Assembly: GCA_036245525.1 (NCBI GenBank)
Contig: BTPG01000002.1
Coordinates: 169,123,528 to 169,187,527 of the forward strand
Direction: 5' to 3'
DNA length: 64,000 bases
Source of the DNA: Semisulcospira habei
Lineage: Eukaryota; Mollusca; Gastropoda; Semisulcospiridae
Positions 28,760 through 40,447 of this stretch are shown in pieces (within the stretch, counting starts at the first letter, position 1; the number at the start of each line of letters is the position of its first letter). Under the pieces are notes generated by a model. The model was not told where the DNA came from and searched no databases. It worked only from the letters and a program-made list of their open reading frames with translations. Made by a program: the position numbers and the translations under genes.

Positions 28760-29640
28760 TGTTGTTGTTGTTGTTATTGTTTTGAGGTGGGTTTTTGTTT
28801 TTGTTTTGTTTTTTTGCCGCGTTCCCTAAATTCATCGTCATGCTCATGAGGATCTATGTCTCTTGCAGTTGGTTCGTGCTCAGTTTATTTGGCAGCGAAG
28901 GGGTAAACCATACACGGTATACGAGACAACCTGCGTATTCGTGTAAGCAGTAAATATATTTTATTTCCGAAGCACACGATGAGCAAGCGTGTCAAGAAAA
29001 TAAAATCATCATTATACGCATCGTGGCGATGAACATTTTTATTTGCACCAATCACATTCAGGCTTACAAAGCATGCAGACGTGTACGTCATGGTCACGTG
29101 TTCTTTGTTGACCTTGCTGTAAGGTCGTGTCATGTAGCAGATCAAAGGTGGAAGTCTGTCACCTTTTTCGTCTTAAGTTTTCACACATTGATCGAAATTT
29201 CCAAATTCTAGAGTGTTGCTAAGAAGATTACAAGTATGGAGACAGATCGACTGTTTTAGTTCAAGGGTGGTGTCAGGACAGCTTGGTGCTTTTAACCATC
29301 TTTGAACTATCAACGTCTATCCTATATCGTTCTAGTATGTCACAGCTGAAAACGTTAAACAGATACATGAAGATGAAGTGGAACTTCCATTGGTAAGTAC
29401 AATGGAGTCAACATAATGTTATCAAAGTGTCATGTCAGTGATAAAGATAATTAGAAACGGAATAATCTGAACTGAGCTCGCAGACTGATTATCCTCTGAG
29501 CTTATCCTCTGAGCTGCCTGGCTACTTTCACAAGCGTTGTTAAAATCTGTGATGCACTTGGTCAAGTATTGTTATATATACCCATTCCATAATATTTTTC
29601 CTTCTTTGACATGTATTGATATATTGTATAACAAGCAAAT
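28760..29640. other. No gene recognised
   Basis: Contains GTT-rich low complexity (28755-28820), one CTCATGAGGATCTATGTCTC half-arm (28842-28865), and a degenerate GTTCAAGGGTGG hairpin at 29241-29321. No coding signal is seen. Confidence 0.5.
29241..29321. repeat. Degenerate hairpin, TTCAAGGGTGG family
   Basis: The left arm GTTCAAGGGTGGTGTCAG is intact. The right arm is eroded to TTTGAACTATCAACG. Confidence 0.6.
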
Positions 29641-29647
29641 TAATATT

Positions 29648-29662
29648 CATAATAATAATAAC

Positions 29663-29698
<36 letters not shown>

Positions 29699-29705
29699 TA
29701 ATAAC
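29648..29705. repeat. (AAT)n microsatellite
   Basis: Trinucleotide AATAAT run with few interruptions. Confidence 0.9.
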
Positions 29706-30435
29706 GGTATTTATAATGAGCTTATCTTATAATAATTATAACTCTAAGCGCGCACTCACAACTCGCGCACGCATGTGCACGCTTTAGACAACGACTCACG
29801 AACCACAAATAGTGAAATACATTACGACAGTCTGCTTAGGGTGGGGAGTGTGGTGGTATAGTGCTAGAACTGTTGACTAAAGGGGTGAGTTTTGAGGGCG
29901 GACTGGAAGGAGGAGAGAGAGTGTTTCTGACGGAGAGAGAGTGGGAGAGTGTTCCAGAATTTGTTTGATATACTTCCTTGCGCGCCAAGATTCGATCTTG
30001 ATGATAGGTGCATTTTACAAGCTTTTTGTATATGTATTAGTGATGAAATACTTCTTAGTGTGTACGAACGCTCGAAATTTACATCCTATACACTAACACA
30101 AACGAAGAACAGACGCCAGGGGTCGTGAGAGTCGCTGGACTGACTAGTGAAATTGAGGAGATATCGGCTGGCGATATCGACAACCAGAGAAAAGAACTAA
30201 ATAAACAAACCTGCTGGCAATTATGCGTGATCTAGTAACAAGTAGAATTTACTCAGTAACACACACGGTTATTCAAAGGACTGGATCTGCTTACGTGTAA
30301 CTTACAGTCAGACGAAATCTAAGCGCTGAGTCGACAATGACATGCAGTCGTCTCAGTGCCATTCATGTGTTTTGTCTGAACACCGCAATCAGCTGCAAAA
30401 TGATTGTTTTATTTTGTTTTGGACTGGGTACATAC
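29706..30435. other. No gene recognised
   Basis: A GAGAGAGAGTG-containing stretch near 29900-29960 resembles dispersed repeat material, but I cannot name it. No open frame is supported. Confidence 0.45.
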
Positions 30436-30606
30436 ATTATATTGAGCAACATTTTGTTTGATATAGTGCCGATAACCGACAGATATTATTACTTGACCCG
30501 AATAAAATGTCCTCGTCTTACGACTCGGACATTTTGATTCGGGTCTGGTAATCACTTCTGCCTGTTATCGGCACTATATCAAGCAAAATTTTGCTCAATA
30601 TAATAT
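30436..30606. repeat. Foldback element with long arms
   Basis: About 75-bp arms: ATTATATTGAGCAACATTTT on the left and AAAATTTTGCTCAATATAAT on the right, with GATATAGTGCCGATAACCGA and its complement inside. The loop is TCGTCTTACGACTC. No TTAA flank, so it belongs to a different class from the TTAA MITEs. Confidence 0.85.
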
Positions 30607-30716
30607 AATATAATATAATATAATATAATATAATATAATATAATATAATATAATATAATATAATATAATATAATATAATATAATATAATATAATATAATA
30701 TAATATAATATAATAT
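30597..30716. repeat. (ATAAT)n pentanucleotide microsatellite
   Basis: About 23 units continue directly from the foldback's terminal CAATATAAT. Confidence 0.95.
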
Positions 30717-30871
30717 TGTTATAAAAATACAGTTTATGACGCGGATGTGTAGGCTGAGGCAATTTCTACCTCCCTCCCTATTAGTTTCGGATTGCCACCA
30801 TTCCCTTGGCATGGTTACCGAACTATACTAATTTATTAATAGCTGATATAGTTTGATACCCCTGCATAGAG

Positions 30872-31435
30872 GATAGATCTCTACAAGTCAAGCCTTCTAT
30901 TTTCGGGTAGTTTTGTCTGGAACTCATTGCCTTTGAATCATGTTCCGGTAAAACCCATTTTAAACGTGCTTTGCACACGCACTTCCATTCAGCCTGACTT
31001 TACAGTTTGCCATATCAGAGTATTACTGCTGATACCACGTGAACGTCAAGTATTTTCTCTTTCTCCTTACATTTGTAAACTGATAATCCTTTGTCTTGTC
31101 GGTGTCGCTATATGCTCTTGATGCTGCTGATTCTTTGACACTGTCTTAGCTGAGTATAATATTAATGCTATGCACTCATTTATTTCCCTTGCTTTTTGTG
31201 TTGGTGGCAGTTACTAATTCTCCAATACCATTTTTTCCTTTCATTAATTCACCTATTGTGGGTTTTTTTTCTCCCGTAGTTTTTCTTCCTCCTCTTCTTC
31301 ATATTATTATTATTATTATTGTTATTATTTGCATGCTCTGTTTATTTTCCTGTTATGTTGTTTGTTTACAGGACAGCTTGTAAGACAGGCATTGAGTTGC
31401 CTAATAGCTTTATCCTGAATAAATAAAGATTCATC

Positions 31436-31440
<5 letters not shown>
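30872..31440 (+). mobile_element. 5'-truncated LINE, 3' end
   Basis: Begins in the last codons of the ORF (GATAGATCTCTACAAGTCAA) and follows the same 3' UTR as 27540-28075, including CTGAATAAATAAAGATTCAT before CT repeats. Confidence 0.85.

Positions 31441-31514
<74 letters not shown>
31441..31514. repeat. (CT)n microsatellite after LINE tail
   Basis: Pure CT directly after the TCATCATCAT tail of the LINE. Confidence 0.95.
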
Positions 31515-31517
<3 letters not shown>

Positions 31518-31559
31518 GGGTGTGCGAAGGCCTGGACGCGTGTTTCTATGTTTATTTCC

Positions 31560-32770
<1,211 letters not shown>

Positions 32771-33175
32771 GGCTCTTTGTTTGCGGGTACACTTACAGAC
32801 ACTTTTTGCGTTTTTAATGGAAGTCAGTATATATTCCGTAGAGATGCACCATCCGCCGGTCATACCTGTATAGCTGTGTACATTTACAAATCTATCCGCC
32901 AGTACGTTACTCGCCGCATGGATTTCGAATCCAGTCATGTAGAAAACTTATTCCCTGAACTTAAATGTGACAAATATTCCCCCACACTAATAGGATTTAT
33001 TTATCAAACCCCCTCATCCACGTTCTCAGTCATGGTATGATGATTTTGTCATCATGATGGATAAGGTGCAACAATGTAACAATAAAGACATATACCTTCT
33101 AGGGGATTTTAATATTGACCTGCTAAAGAACGAGAACGGCAATGCGGCGTGGAAATAAACCACTTCATTATTTCA
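32771..33175 (+). pseudogene. LINE endonuclease fragment
   Basis: Reads RRDAPSAGHTCIAVYIYKS (about 32840-32895), then LIGFIYQTPSSTFS, a frameshift near 33038, and YLLGDFNIDLLKNENGNAAW with the endonuclease GDFN box (about 33090-33150). It matches the start of the 25090 LINE in the overlap and breaks off just after it. Neither terminus of the element is seen. Confidence 0.8.
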
Positions 33176-33638
33176 GTGGCCACAGTCGTCTTTAAGAGTC
33201 ACATGATCACATGATGCAAATTGTCTGATATGAAAAGAGTTTTCATTGTGCTAAGAACGACATAAGATTAACATAAATTGAGTGGTTATGCGTACAACTG
33301 AACAGCCAGTAACAGATTCTTCCAATCGGGTGCTTCATTTAGCCTGACACAACACATACAAATATGGCGACGACCACATGCTCACTACACGTTCAGACAA
33401 CACCAGCGGATTCATATTCATTCAACCTGTCATCCCTGAAAGCGACTAAAAGAAATGATAATCGACGAAGTGTCCCTAGATAGCTAGGAGGTCGTCAGTA
33501 AACAGCGCTCGGAAAGCAGGACGGGCAAGTGGAATGTGTCGATTGGCCAAATGGACTTCATATTGGACGGGCAAGCAGACAAAACACGCAAATAAAATGG
33601 AAAGCTCTCAAAAGACAGAAGGAACATTTTCAATGAGC
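33176..33638. other. No gene recognised
   Basis: Sequence upstream of the RTE-like insertion. No repeats of this window or coding frame were identified. Confidence 0.45.
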
Positions 33639-33833
33639 GGTGGCATATGCATGAACTCCACCAGGGAGGCCCCTTTGGGGGCTTAACTGCCTGTCCCAAG
33701 TCAGGATAAAGGAGGAGGGTTAGGCGTGGGGCTAGCGACTCCACCCTGTAAAAAGAAACTTGCTACGGAAACGACAACAAGGGAAAAAGCGACAACCGAC
33801 GCTGGGAGCGAAGCAGACCAGGAAACTGGACTT

Positions 33834-35060
33834 ATGACGGATGGGGACCAAAGCCGCAAGGACGTCTCCACCCCGATAGCGGAACTCCTGACGCCAAAAC
33901 GATGGATCAGAATTGGATGCTGGAACGTGCGAACGCTCTACCAGACTGGAAAGCTGGCGCAAGCAGTAAGTGAACTGAACCGCCACAAACTAACCCTCAT
34001 GGGAGTAACAGAAGCAAGATGGACTGGTGCTGGCAGACAGAGGTTGAGCTCCGGAGAAGTCATCATCTGGTCTGGAAGAACAGACAACGAACACCGAGAA
34101 GGAGTTGCTGTCATCATCAATAAGAGCAAGGCCAACACCGTTCTACAGTGGAAACCTGTGAACGAGCGCCTGCTGTACGTCAGGATGAATTCCAAATACG
34201 CAAAGCTGTCTATTGTTGTGGGCTACGCACCGATAGACGACGCGGAAGAAGAGGATAAGGATGCATTCTACGACGCCCTCCAAGCTGTTTTGGAAGACAT
34301 CCCTCGACATGACGTGCTGATGCTGATCGGTGACTTCAACGCTAAGGTCGGCTGCGACAATGAAGACAGAAAGAGGACCATGGGACGACATGGAGCGGGT
34401 GTGATCAACGACAACGGGGAGAGGCTGGTCAATTTCTGCGAGGAGAATGACTTGGTCATAGGAGGGACCCTGTTTGCGCATAGGGAGATCCACAAACTCA
34501 CATGGAAATCACCAGACGGCAAGACCCAGAACCAGATCGACCACATCATCATTAATGGTCGCTGGAGGCACTCTCTGCAGGATGTGCGAGTGATGCGACA
34601 TGCTGACATTGGCAGCGACCATAGTCTTCTGGTGGGGAAGGTGACATTGAAGCTTAGGAAAGTAAAGATAGGAGACACCAGAAATCGGCGCTACGACGTG
34701 GCCAAGTTGAAAGACCCAAAAGTGAAAGAAGAGTTTAGGTTGGCCCTCAGGAATAGATTTAGTGTTTTGGAAGATGAGACAGCGCTGACTATTGAAGATT
34801 TCAACAGAGCCATGAAGGAAACAGGAGGGGAAGTTTTAGGATACAGAAAGAGCAGGAAGACAGAGTGGATCTCGGAAGACACGTGGGCTCGCATAGAAGA
34901 GAGAAGACAGATCAAGAAGAAACTTTTGGATACCAAATCACCAAGACTGAAGGAAAGAATATCAAGAGAATACAGAGAGAAAGATCAAGCGGTGAAGACA
35001 TCAGCGAGAAGAGACAAGAGAATGTACACAGAAAGGCTGGCAGAAGAAGCGAAGACATGA
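33834..35060 (+). CDS. RTE-like LINE endonuclease region
   Basis: Apurinic-type endonuclease that nicks target DNA for retrotransposition. It is counted from ATG 33834 (MTDGDQSRKDV), although the frame is open further upstream. Active-site boxes are visible: GCWNVRTLYQTGKL (N), GVTEARWTG (E), VVGYAPIDD (Y), LIGDFNAKVG (D, N), NQIDHIII and IGSDHSLLVG (SDH). A long basic linker follows. The frame ends at TGA 35058-35060, which overlaps the ATG that begins the RT frame. In related LINEs endonuclease and RT are usually one protein, so a small indel in the linker is likely, with translational coupling as the alternative. Confidence 0.88.
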   Translation: MTDGDQSRKDVSTPIAELLTPKRWIRIGCWNVRTLYQTGKLAQAVSELNRHKLTLMGVTEARWTGAGRQRLSSGEVIIWSGRTDNEHREGVAVIINKSKANTVLQWKPVNERLLYVRMNSKYAKLSIVVGYAPIDDAEEEDKDAFYDALQAVLEDIPRHDVLMLIGDFNAKVGCDNEDRKRTMGRHGAGVINDNGERLVNFCEENDLVIGGTLFAHREIHKLTWKSPDGKTQNQIDHIIINGRWRHSLQDVRVMRHADIGSDHSLLVGKVTLKLRKVKIGDTRNRRYDVAKLKDPKVKEEFRLALRNRFSVLEDETALTIEDFNRAMKETGGEVLGYRKSRKTEWISEDTWARIEERRQIKKKLLDTKSPRLKERISREYREKDQAVKTSARRDKRMYTERLAEEAKT

Positions 35061-36793
35061 AGACAGTGTACCAGAACACCAAGAAGCTGAAGGGCGATTA
35101 CGGGCAACACCACGACCTTCCAGTGAGAGCTGAAGATGGAACTCATGTCACAGTAGAGGAAGAGAAGCTGAAGAGATGGAAGCAACACTTCGAGTCCATC
35201 CTGAACCGCTCAGACCCACCAACCCTCACTGACATTCCTGAAGCGGAGGAGGACCTGGACATTAACCTCGGCAACATTACTATTGCGGAAGTCAAGCAGG
35301 CCATTCAAAAGCTGAAGAACGGGAAGGCACCTGGCGATGACGGAGTGTGCCCCGAGATGCTGAAAGTAGAAGATACGGTAACGCCGCAGCTTCTTTGTCA
35401 GATTTTTCAAAAGATCTGGGACACTGAGGAAGCGCCGAGCGATTGGAAGACCGGCACCATCGTCAAACTTCCGAAGAAAGGAGACCTGGGGAACTGTAAC
35501 AACTGGCGAGGCATCACCTTACTATCCCTCACCAGCAAGATCTTCAGCCGCATTCTCCTTGAACGCATTACGACAGCAGTGAATGGCATCCTTCGCCGGG
35601 AGCAGGCAGGTTTTAGGAAAGGCAAGTCCTGCATTGACCATATTTTCGTACTGAGACAGATCCTTGAGCAGTCTAACGAATGGAATGGATCCCTCTATGT
35701 GGTCTTTGTAGACTTTGAGAAGGCCTTCGACAGTCTGCATCGAGACTCCCTTTGGAAAATCCTGCGATACTATGGAATCCCCCAGAAACTTGTCAACGTC
35801 ATCAGGTCCCTGTACAAGAATTTTGAGTGCAGAGTCGTCCACAACAACCAGCTCACCGAACCGTTTAAGGTGGAAACCGGAGTGAAACAAGGATGTATTC
35901 TTTCGCCAATCCTATTCTCAATGGCAATTGATTGGATCATGCGCCGCACCACAGAGGGAAGGAGGCAGGGAATTCAGTGGACGCTGACCTCAATGCTGGA
36001 TGACCTCGACTACGCCGATGATATCGGGCTGCTGGCAAGCAGAAACCAGGACATGCAACAGAAGACACAACAGTTGACACAGTCAGCAAGCTCCATAGGT
36101 CTCGGGGTCAACATTAGGAAGACTCAAGTCATGAGGAAGAACACCATAGTGGGCGACCCAATCACCATCAATGACCAACCTCTGCAAGAGGTGGACGAGT
36201 TCACGTACCTGGGCAGCAAGGTTACCACAGATGGAGACTGCACAAGGGAGATCACCACAAGAATCAGCAAAGCCAACCAAGCCTTCGCAATGCTGAAACC
36301 CATCTGGAGGACCACAAGCCTGAGCATCCACACCAAGCTCCGTATTTTTAAGAGCAACGTGCTGAGTGTCCTTCTATATGGGTCAGAATGCTGGAAATCC
36401 ACTACCGCTACGGAACGCAAGCTGGATGTCTTCCAGAACAAGTGCCTGCGACGGATCATGAAGGTCTTCTGGCCAAACATGATTACAAACGAGGAACTAC
36501 GGAAGAGAGCAGGCGCAGACAGCATCGCTGAAACCATCGCCACACGGAGATGGAGATGGCTAGGCCACGTTTGCAGAATGTCGCCTGACTCATTACCAAG
36601 GGTGGCACTGAGATGGACACCACAGGGGAAGAGAAACCGTGGGCGACCAAAGGAGACGTGGCGCCGAACCGTGGAGCGAGAGCTCAAGAACAGAGGCCTT
36701 ACTCTGCAAACAGCACCCAAAATAGCAGCTGACAGACAAAAGTGGCGCTCCCTTGCCGTCGCCTCAAGCACCAGACGGCGCAGAGAGGACTGA
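35057..36793 (+). CDS. RTE-like LINE reverse transcriptase region
   Basis: A 578-aa RT from ATG 35057 (MKTVYQNTKKLKGDY). It contains KLKNGKAPGDDGVCPEML, TGTIVKLPKKGDLGNCNNWR, FRKGKSCIDHIFVLRQI, motif A VVFVDFEKAFDSLHRDSLW, motif B GVKQGCILSPILFSMAIDW, and the catalytic LDYADDIGLL (about 36006-36035). It ends with the C-terminal RRWRWLGHVCRM segment typical of this LINE group and a basic tail. The ATG overlaps the stop of the endonuclease frame as ATGA. No internal stop codon is present, so the copy is young. Confidence 0.9.
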   Translation: MKTVYQNTKKLKGDYGQHHDLPVRAEDGTHVTVEEEKLKRWKQHFESILNRSDPPTLTDIPEAEEDLDINLGNITIAEVKQAIQKLKNGKAPGDDGVCPEMLKVEDTVTPQLLCQIFQKIWDTEEAPSDWKTGTIVKLPKKGDLGNCNNWRGITLLSLTSKIFSRILLERITTAVNGILRREQAGFRKGKSCIDHIFVLRQILEQSNEWNGSLYVVFVDFEKAFDSLHRDSLWKILRYYGIPQKLVNVIRSLYKNFECRVVHNNQLTEPFKVETGVKQGCILSPILFSMAIDWIMRRTTEGRRQGIQWTLTSMLDDLDYADDIGLLASRNQDMQQKTQQLTQSASSIGLGVNIRKTQVMRKNTIVGDPITINDQPLQEVDEFTYLGSKVTTDGDCTREITTRISKANQAFAMLKPIWRTTSLSIHTKLRIFKSNVLSVLLYGSECWKSTTATERKLDVFQNKCLRRIMKVFWPNMITNEELRKRAGADSIAETIATRRWRWLGHVCRMSPDSLPRVALRWTPQGKRNRGRPKETWRRTVERELKNRGLTLQTAPKIAADRQKWRSLAVASSTRRRRED

Positions 36794-36829
36794 ATGAATG
36801 AATGGTGGCATATGCATATCGCGAAACAT

Positions 36830-37640
36830 GTCATGAAACATCGTAGAGGCTGTGGACCATTCTGAGGAACTGGAATCAGCTGCATGAGTGAGAATAATCC
36901 TCCCGTCAGCCACTAAGCCAGATGTTCCGCTATAGCAAAGTCCTGCGCAACCACCCAACAAGGTGCTCCGCTATTGTCCTGCGCCTTTCACTAAGCAAGG
37001 TGCTCCGCTTTAGCCTTAGCCGTTTTACTTTTGTATCGAGCGTCAGTCGTATTCAATCTTCAACGCTACATAACTGCCTAGCCCATAAATCGCAAAAGAG
37101 TCACTACAGGTATTCCTCGGCAGTAACTGAGACGTAATTTCACTGAACAACACAAAGCAGACGATCTACTAGCCCTTTTTGAGTGTCCCTAGTTTGAATA
37201 GCCTCGGTCTGACCGACCAATCAGATGCAGCGAAAGCCGAGGCAACTTCGACGAGCAGGTTCGTCGAAGTTCGAAGGCACTTCGATGGCTTCGTCAAAGT
37301 GACAAAGTAGCTTCGCCGAAATCTCCGAAGTACCCTTCGGACACTGCGAAGAAGAAAACTTCGATATTAAGAAACAGTAATAGCAGAGCACGTTGCTTAG
37401 TTGCTGGCGCTAGACTAAGCTCACTCCTGCAACTGGCCTCTGGTGATTGTTCTTGCACAAGGTCAGCGGGCCCGCTGCAGCCGATGTCGATTTCGCTAAT
37501 GAGTTAAGTGATCTGTTTCTCCTGGGCTGGTTTGTGTCATGTATGAAATGCAGCAATTGTAAAAGCATTAATCTCAATCGCTAACAAAGATAAGTCACGT
37601 CAGCAATAATTTTCAATACACATCAGTTCGGGGTATTTGA
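36830..37640. other. No gene recognised
   Basis: Includes an unusual CTTCG/CGAAG-rich stretch (37220-37360) made of repeated short TTCGACGA/TTCGTCGAAG words. No supported coding frame. Confidence 0.45.
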
Positions 37641-37653
37641 GGTTCATTGTGAG

Positions 37654-37945
37654 GTTTTGTTTGCAACGAACGACTCCCAGCAGCGAACGAGAGCGAAGTC
37701 ACGGCGGATAACCAGTTTGTACCATAAACATAGACAGCACTTCAAACATCTCTAAGAGACATAGATCATCATGCGCGCTGGGGGCTTATGATTATCTGTG
37801 TCTCTTCGAGATGTTCGGAGTATTAATAACAATGAAGTATAAACATTTATATTGAAAAGTTGCCTATGCTTATGGTACAAGCTGGTTGCCCGCCGTGACT
37901 TTGCTCTCGATCGCTCTTGGGAGTCGTTAGTTACAAACTAAACTT
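37654..37945. repeat. Nested inverted repeat with inner hairpin
   Basis: Outer arms: GTTTGCAACGAACGACTCCC with CGGCGGATAACCAGTTTGTA on the left, and their complements (GTACAAGCTGGTTGCCCGCC, GGGAGTCGTTAGTTACAAAC) on the right. At the centre (37744-37817) sits a CTCATGAG-family hairpin, CATCTCTAAGAGACATAGAT...GTCTCTTCGAGATG. Confidence 0.8.
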
Positions 37946-38222
37946 CACCAGTCACTCGGTCATTTGAGTCACGTTTTATCACAGATATTCCAGTTTTAAG
38001 CAGCGGACAAGTCACAGTCTGATGATTTAACATGCTTTTCGTTAACAGAAAATTGTGCGTATTTCACTAGGTTTTTTAGGTTGTTGTATGAGAGGCCGTC
38101 CGTTATTTGGACTGACAAACTTTTTAAAAAAATGTTTTTAAGGTTTTTAGTCAATTTTTTATAACACCGGGGCTGGTTTTTGTGCCTGCATCGTCGGACA
38201 CACACGTAAATGAGATAGTAGC

Positions 38223-38298
38223 GATAGTTCAAGGGTGGTGCCAGAATAGCTTGGCGCCCATAGGCGCCAAGCAATTCTGGCACCACCCTTGAACTATC
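38223..38298. repeat. Palindromic hairpin, TTCAAGGGTGG family
   Basis: GATAGTTCAAGGGTGGTGCC and its complement form the arms, with CTTGGCGCC-CATA-GGCGCCAAG at the centre. Nearly perfect over 76 bp. Confidence 0.9.
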
Positions 38299-38349
38299 TG
38301 TTCTGAAAGCGGTGATACTCGTTATGTACACATGATAATCAGCAGCAGG

Positions 38350-38744
38350 AAGCAGGCGGGTGGGTCCAGTCAGCATCACCATCTTGCTACCACGAAGATG
38401 ATATGAGAAGCGGCAGAACTGAAGCAGTTGGCGACACTCCTGTCCATCTTGACTATCTGGGACGACATGCTCCGAAGGGGAATGTGTCATCCCGGATATT
38501 TTACATTGCCATGCTGCATTTTCAAGATGATCCCAGAGTTCTTGTAACGTTGAGATAGGGGCGCCAGTCGTGGGACTTCGTCTGCGTTCAAATGTTGCAT
38601 GGTCATGCATGAGGACCAAGTGGCCGAGCTGTCTAGCGTTTGTCTTGGCGGACCCGAGTTTTGCTTGAAGCTCATGCTGTTTTCTGAAAATGGTCGTCCT
38701 CTCAGCTCTATGGCCACGGGCAGGTTCTTGGAGACAACTTGAAT
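38350..38744 (-). other. Candidate exon of an unrecognised gene
   Basis: On the minus strand a possible acceptor, TTTATCCTCCAG (ending 38745), is followed by about 400 bp open in one frame. The peptide includes TLQELWDHLENAAWQCKISG and ECRQLLQFCRFSYHLRGSK, which has varied composition rather than repeats. A second frame is open to 38487. The 321-aa frame that continues past 38300 runs through a hairpin MITE and cannot all be real. I recognise no family. Evidence is only frame length and a plausible splice site. Confidence 0.3.
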
Positions 38745-39394
38745 CTGGAGGATAAACACAAAAACGCAACATGAATAATAAGTACTTAAAATATAAATAA
38801 ATGAATACGATGGGGTGTTCCCGTTGTTTCATTTTATTTAGGATCTGGCCTTTGGGCGTCAGGTTAAGTGTCCCCAACAAAAACAATTTGGATATGGATA
38901 CTCTCTCTTGCCCTCCCTCACCCCTCCCCCCCTCCCCCTCAGCCAAAGTTTTATGTTGCATTTCGTATCTTGCAGGTATTGAATGATTTTATCAAAGTGT
39001 ACACATAAGTGTCGGTTTTATTTAGTGAATTACAAGTGTGTTTATCGCTCTTATTATTGATCTACCTCTGTGCGTGTGTGTTTGAATGCAAACTTGTGCC
39101 CATGTAAAATAAAAGTGATAACTTATTATGATGGACATGTGCTTGATATTACCAAATTTAAGCTTAAAATGATCAGAATACCTGATATTGAAATGATCAG
39201 AATAATCTGCAGACAAGCTGGTGTCCTGTTTGTGGCAAGACTGAACTTTTAATGTCAAGTTCACAGACTCGGTTTATTTTCATGTTTGTTTTAATTATTT
39301 TTGTATTTTCAGATGAAAGTGTTTCTGTAAAGTGCTTCCAAAAGGTTCAACGAACAACACTAGTAACTTTGTACTAAGTTAGAACGTTTGGCGA

Positions 39395-39543
39395 TCTTTT
39401 ATAGAACAAAACTGGCATCCAAGATGCGTCATCGAGAGGGCTACAAAACGTCCGCCATTTTTCGCTATAGGGGTTTTTATATCACGGTCACATGGTACGG
39501 TTTGCGCTAAAGTGACTGGTCATGTGACGTGGGGAGGAAAACA
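39395..39543 (+). repeat. Dispersed repeat shared with 55494-55663
   Basis: Both copies have CAAGATGCGTCAT, GTCCGCCATTTT, ATCACGGTCACATGGTACGG and TTTGCGCTAAAG in order, ending GGAGGAAAAC. Unknown family. Confidence 0.75.
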
Positions 39544-39544
39544 A

Positions 39545-39549
<5 letters not shown>

Positions 39550-39614
<65 letters not shown>
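39550..39614. repeat. (AT)n microsatellite
   Basis: Pure AT run directly after the dispersed repeat. Confidence 0.95.
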
Positions 39615-39619
<5 letters not shown>

Positions 39620-39716
39620 CCACTGCATAAAGTTTGGCCTTCTTTGCTAAGGTAACCTCTGTATTCAAAGTTCTGCCAAGCCTATCAGCAGTTGCAACTA
39701 CAGATCACCCAGTAAG

Positions 39717-39803
39717 CAGAACATCTTTGGGCTGACGTCGGCCGCAGTGAGCCTGCGCACAGCTGTGCGCGGGCTGGCCGACGTCTGCCCGAATCCGTTT
39801 TGC
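39717..39803. repeat. GC-rich hairpin
   Basis: GCTGACGTCGGCC faces GGCCGACGTCTGC around GCGCACAGCTGTGCGC. Outer bases continue to pair imperfectly. Confidence 0.7.
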
Positions 39804-40366
39804 GTACAGAGTTATAGATCCGAAATGTACTTAATTGCTCGGGCTTTACCTGGATGGGCATGACGATAATTCTCAGCTTTCTCGACTGTCTGTTCATAAT
39901 TATGTACGCACTTACGATGCTTTCTCGTAGGAAGGTCGCTAATTCTTCGCTGACAGAAATTTTCAGCTTTCATCTAATAATGAGACTGCACATAGCTTCA
40001 AAAGTATGATCTGTTGGTCTGCCTCGCGATGAAATATCTGCATTGCATCCTAGCATAAGTGAAAGCTCGCGGTGACGTATGTTGTGTAGTAAGTGTGGTT
40101 TTATGAAGTAGAGTTCAAACTCTGGTCAGACTACTCATTTTCCTAGCATTCTTTGAAAGCACAGTTCAATGTATGTCGAAGGTATTATGAATTCTTACAA
40201 TTGTATCTGCACATGCCTGTTCTCTGTCTGTGTTAGGTTTAGTATATAAACAACCGTGTCTGCAAAAATAGCAGTTCATTCTCTTGTGGTCATTTAAGGA
40301 ACGTTAGGCCTACAGTTACAGCATCATCAATGCCCCGTTATTAGTGTAGCCACAAGTATATTCCTG
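39804..40366. other. No gene recognised
   Basis: Nothing beyond short unsupported frames. Confidence 0.45.
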
Positions 40367-40447
40367 TTAACTCATTCGAGACGTGCCGCATACGGTTACG
40401 CGGCTTTCAGCCGCGTATCCGTATGCAGCACGTCTCGAATGAGTTAA
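40367..40447. repeat. TTAA-bounded palindromic MITE, 81 bp
   Basis: TTAACTCATTCGAGACGTGC at the left and its complement GCACGTCTCGAATGAGTTAA at the right, with ATACGGTTACGCGG and its pair inside. A sister copy is at 54887-54960. Confidence 0.92.

Larger units (their letters stand above)
33639..36817 (+). mobile_element. Full-length RTE-like LINE with 14-bp target duplication
   Basis: GGTGGCATATGCAT occurs at 33639-33652 and 36804-36817 and flanks the element 33653-36803. The 5' UTR includes GGGGCTAGCGACTCCACCCT before poly-A-like AAAAAG, and the 3' end is a TGAA repeat (TGAATGAATGAAT). Length 3.15 kb is right for a complete RTE-type element. The near-identical duplications suggest recent insertion. 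Confidence 0.9.

Noticed and set aside
34143..36885. Minus-strand ORFs across the RTE-like LINE
   Set aside because: Antisense shadows of the endonuclease and RT frames.
37996..38961. 321-aa ORF as one gene
   Set aside because: It passes through a hairpin MITE and an A/T-rich stretch at both ends; only the middle was kept as a weak exon candidate.
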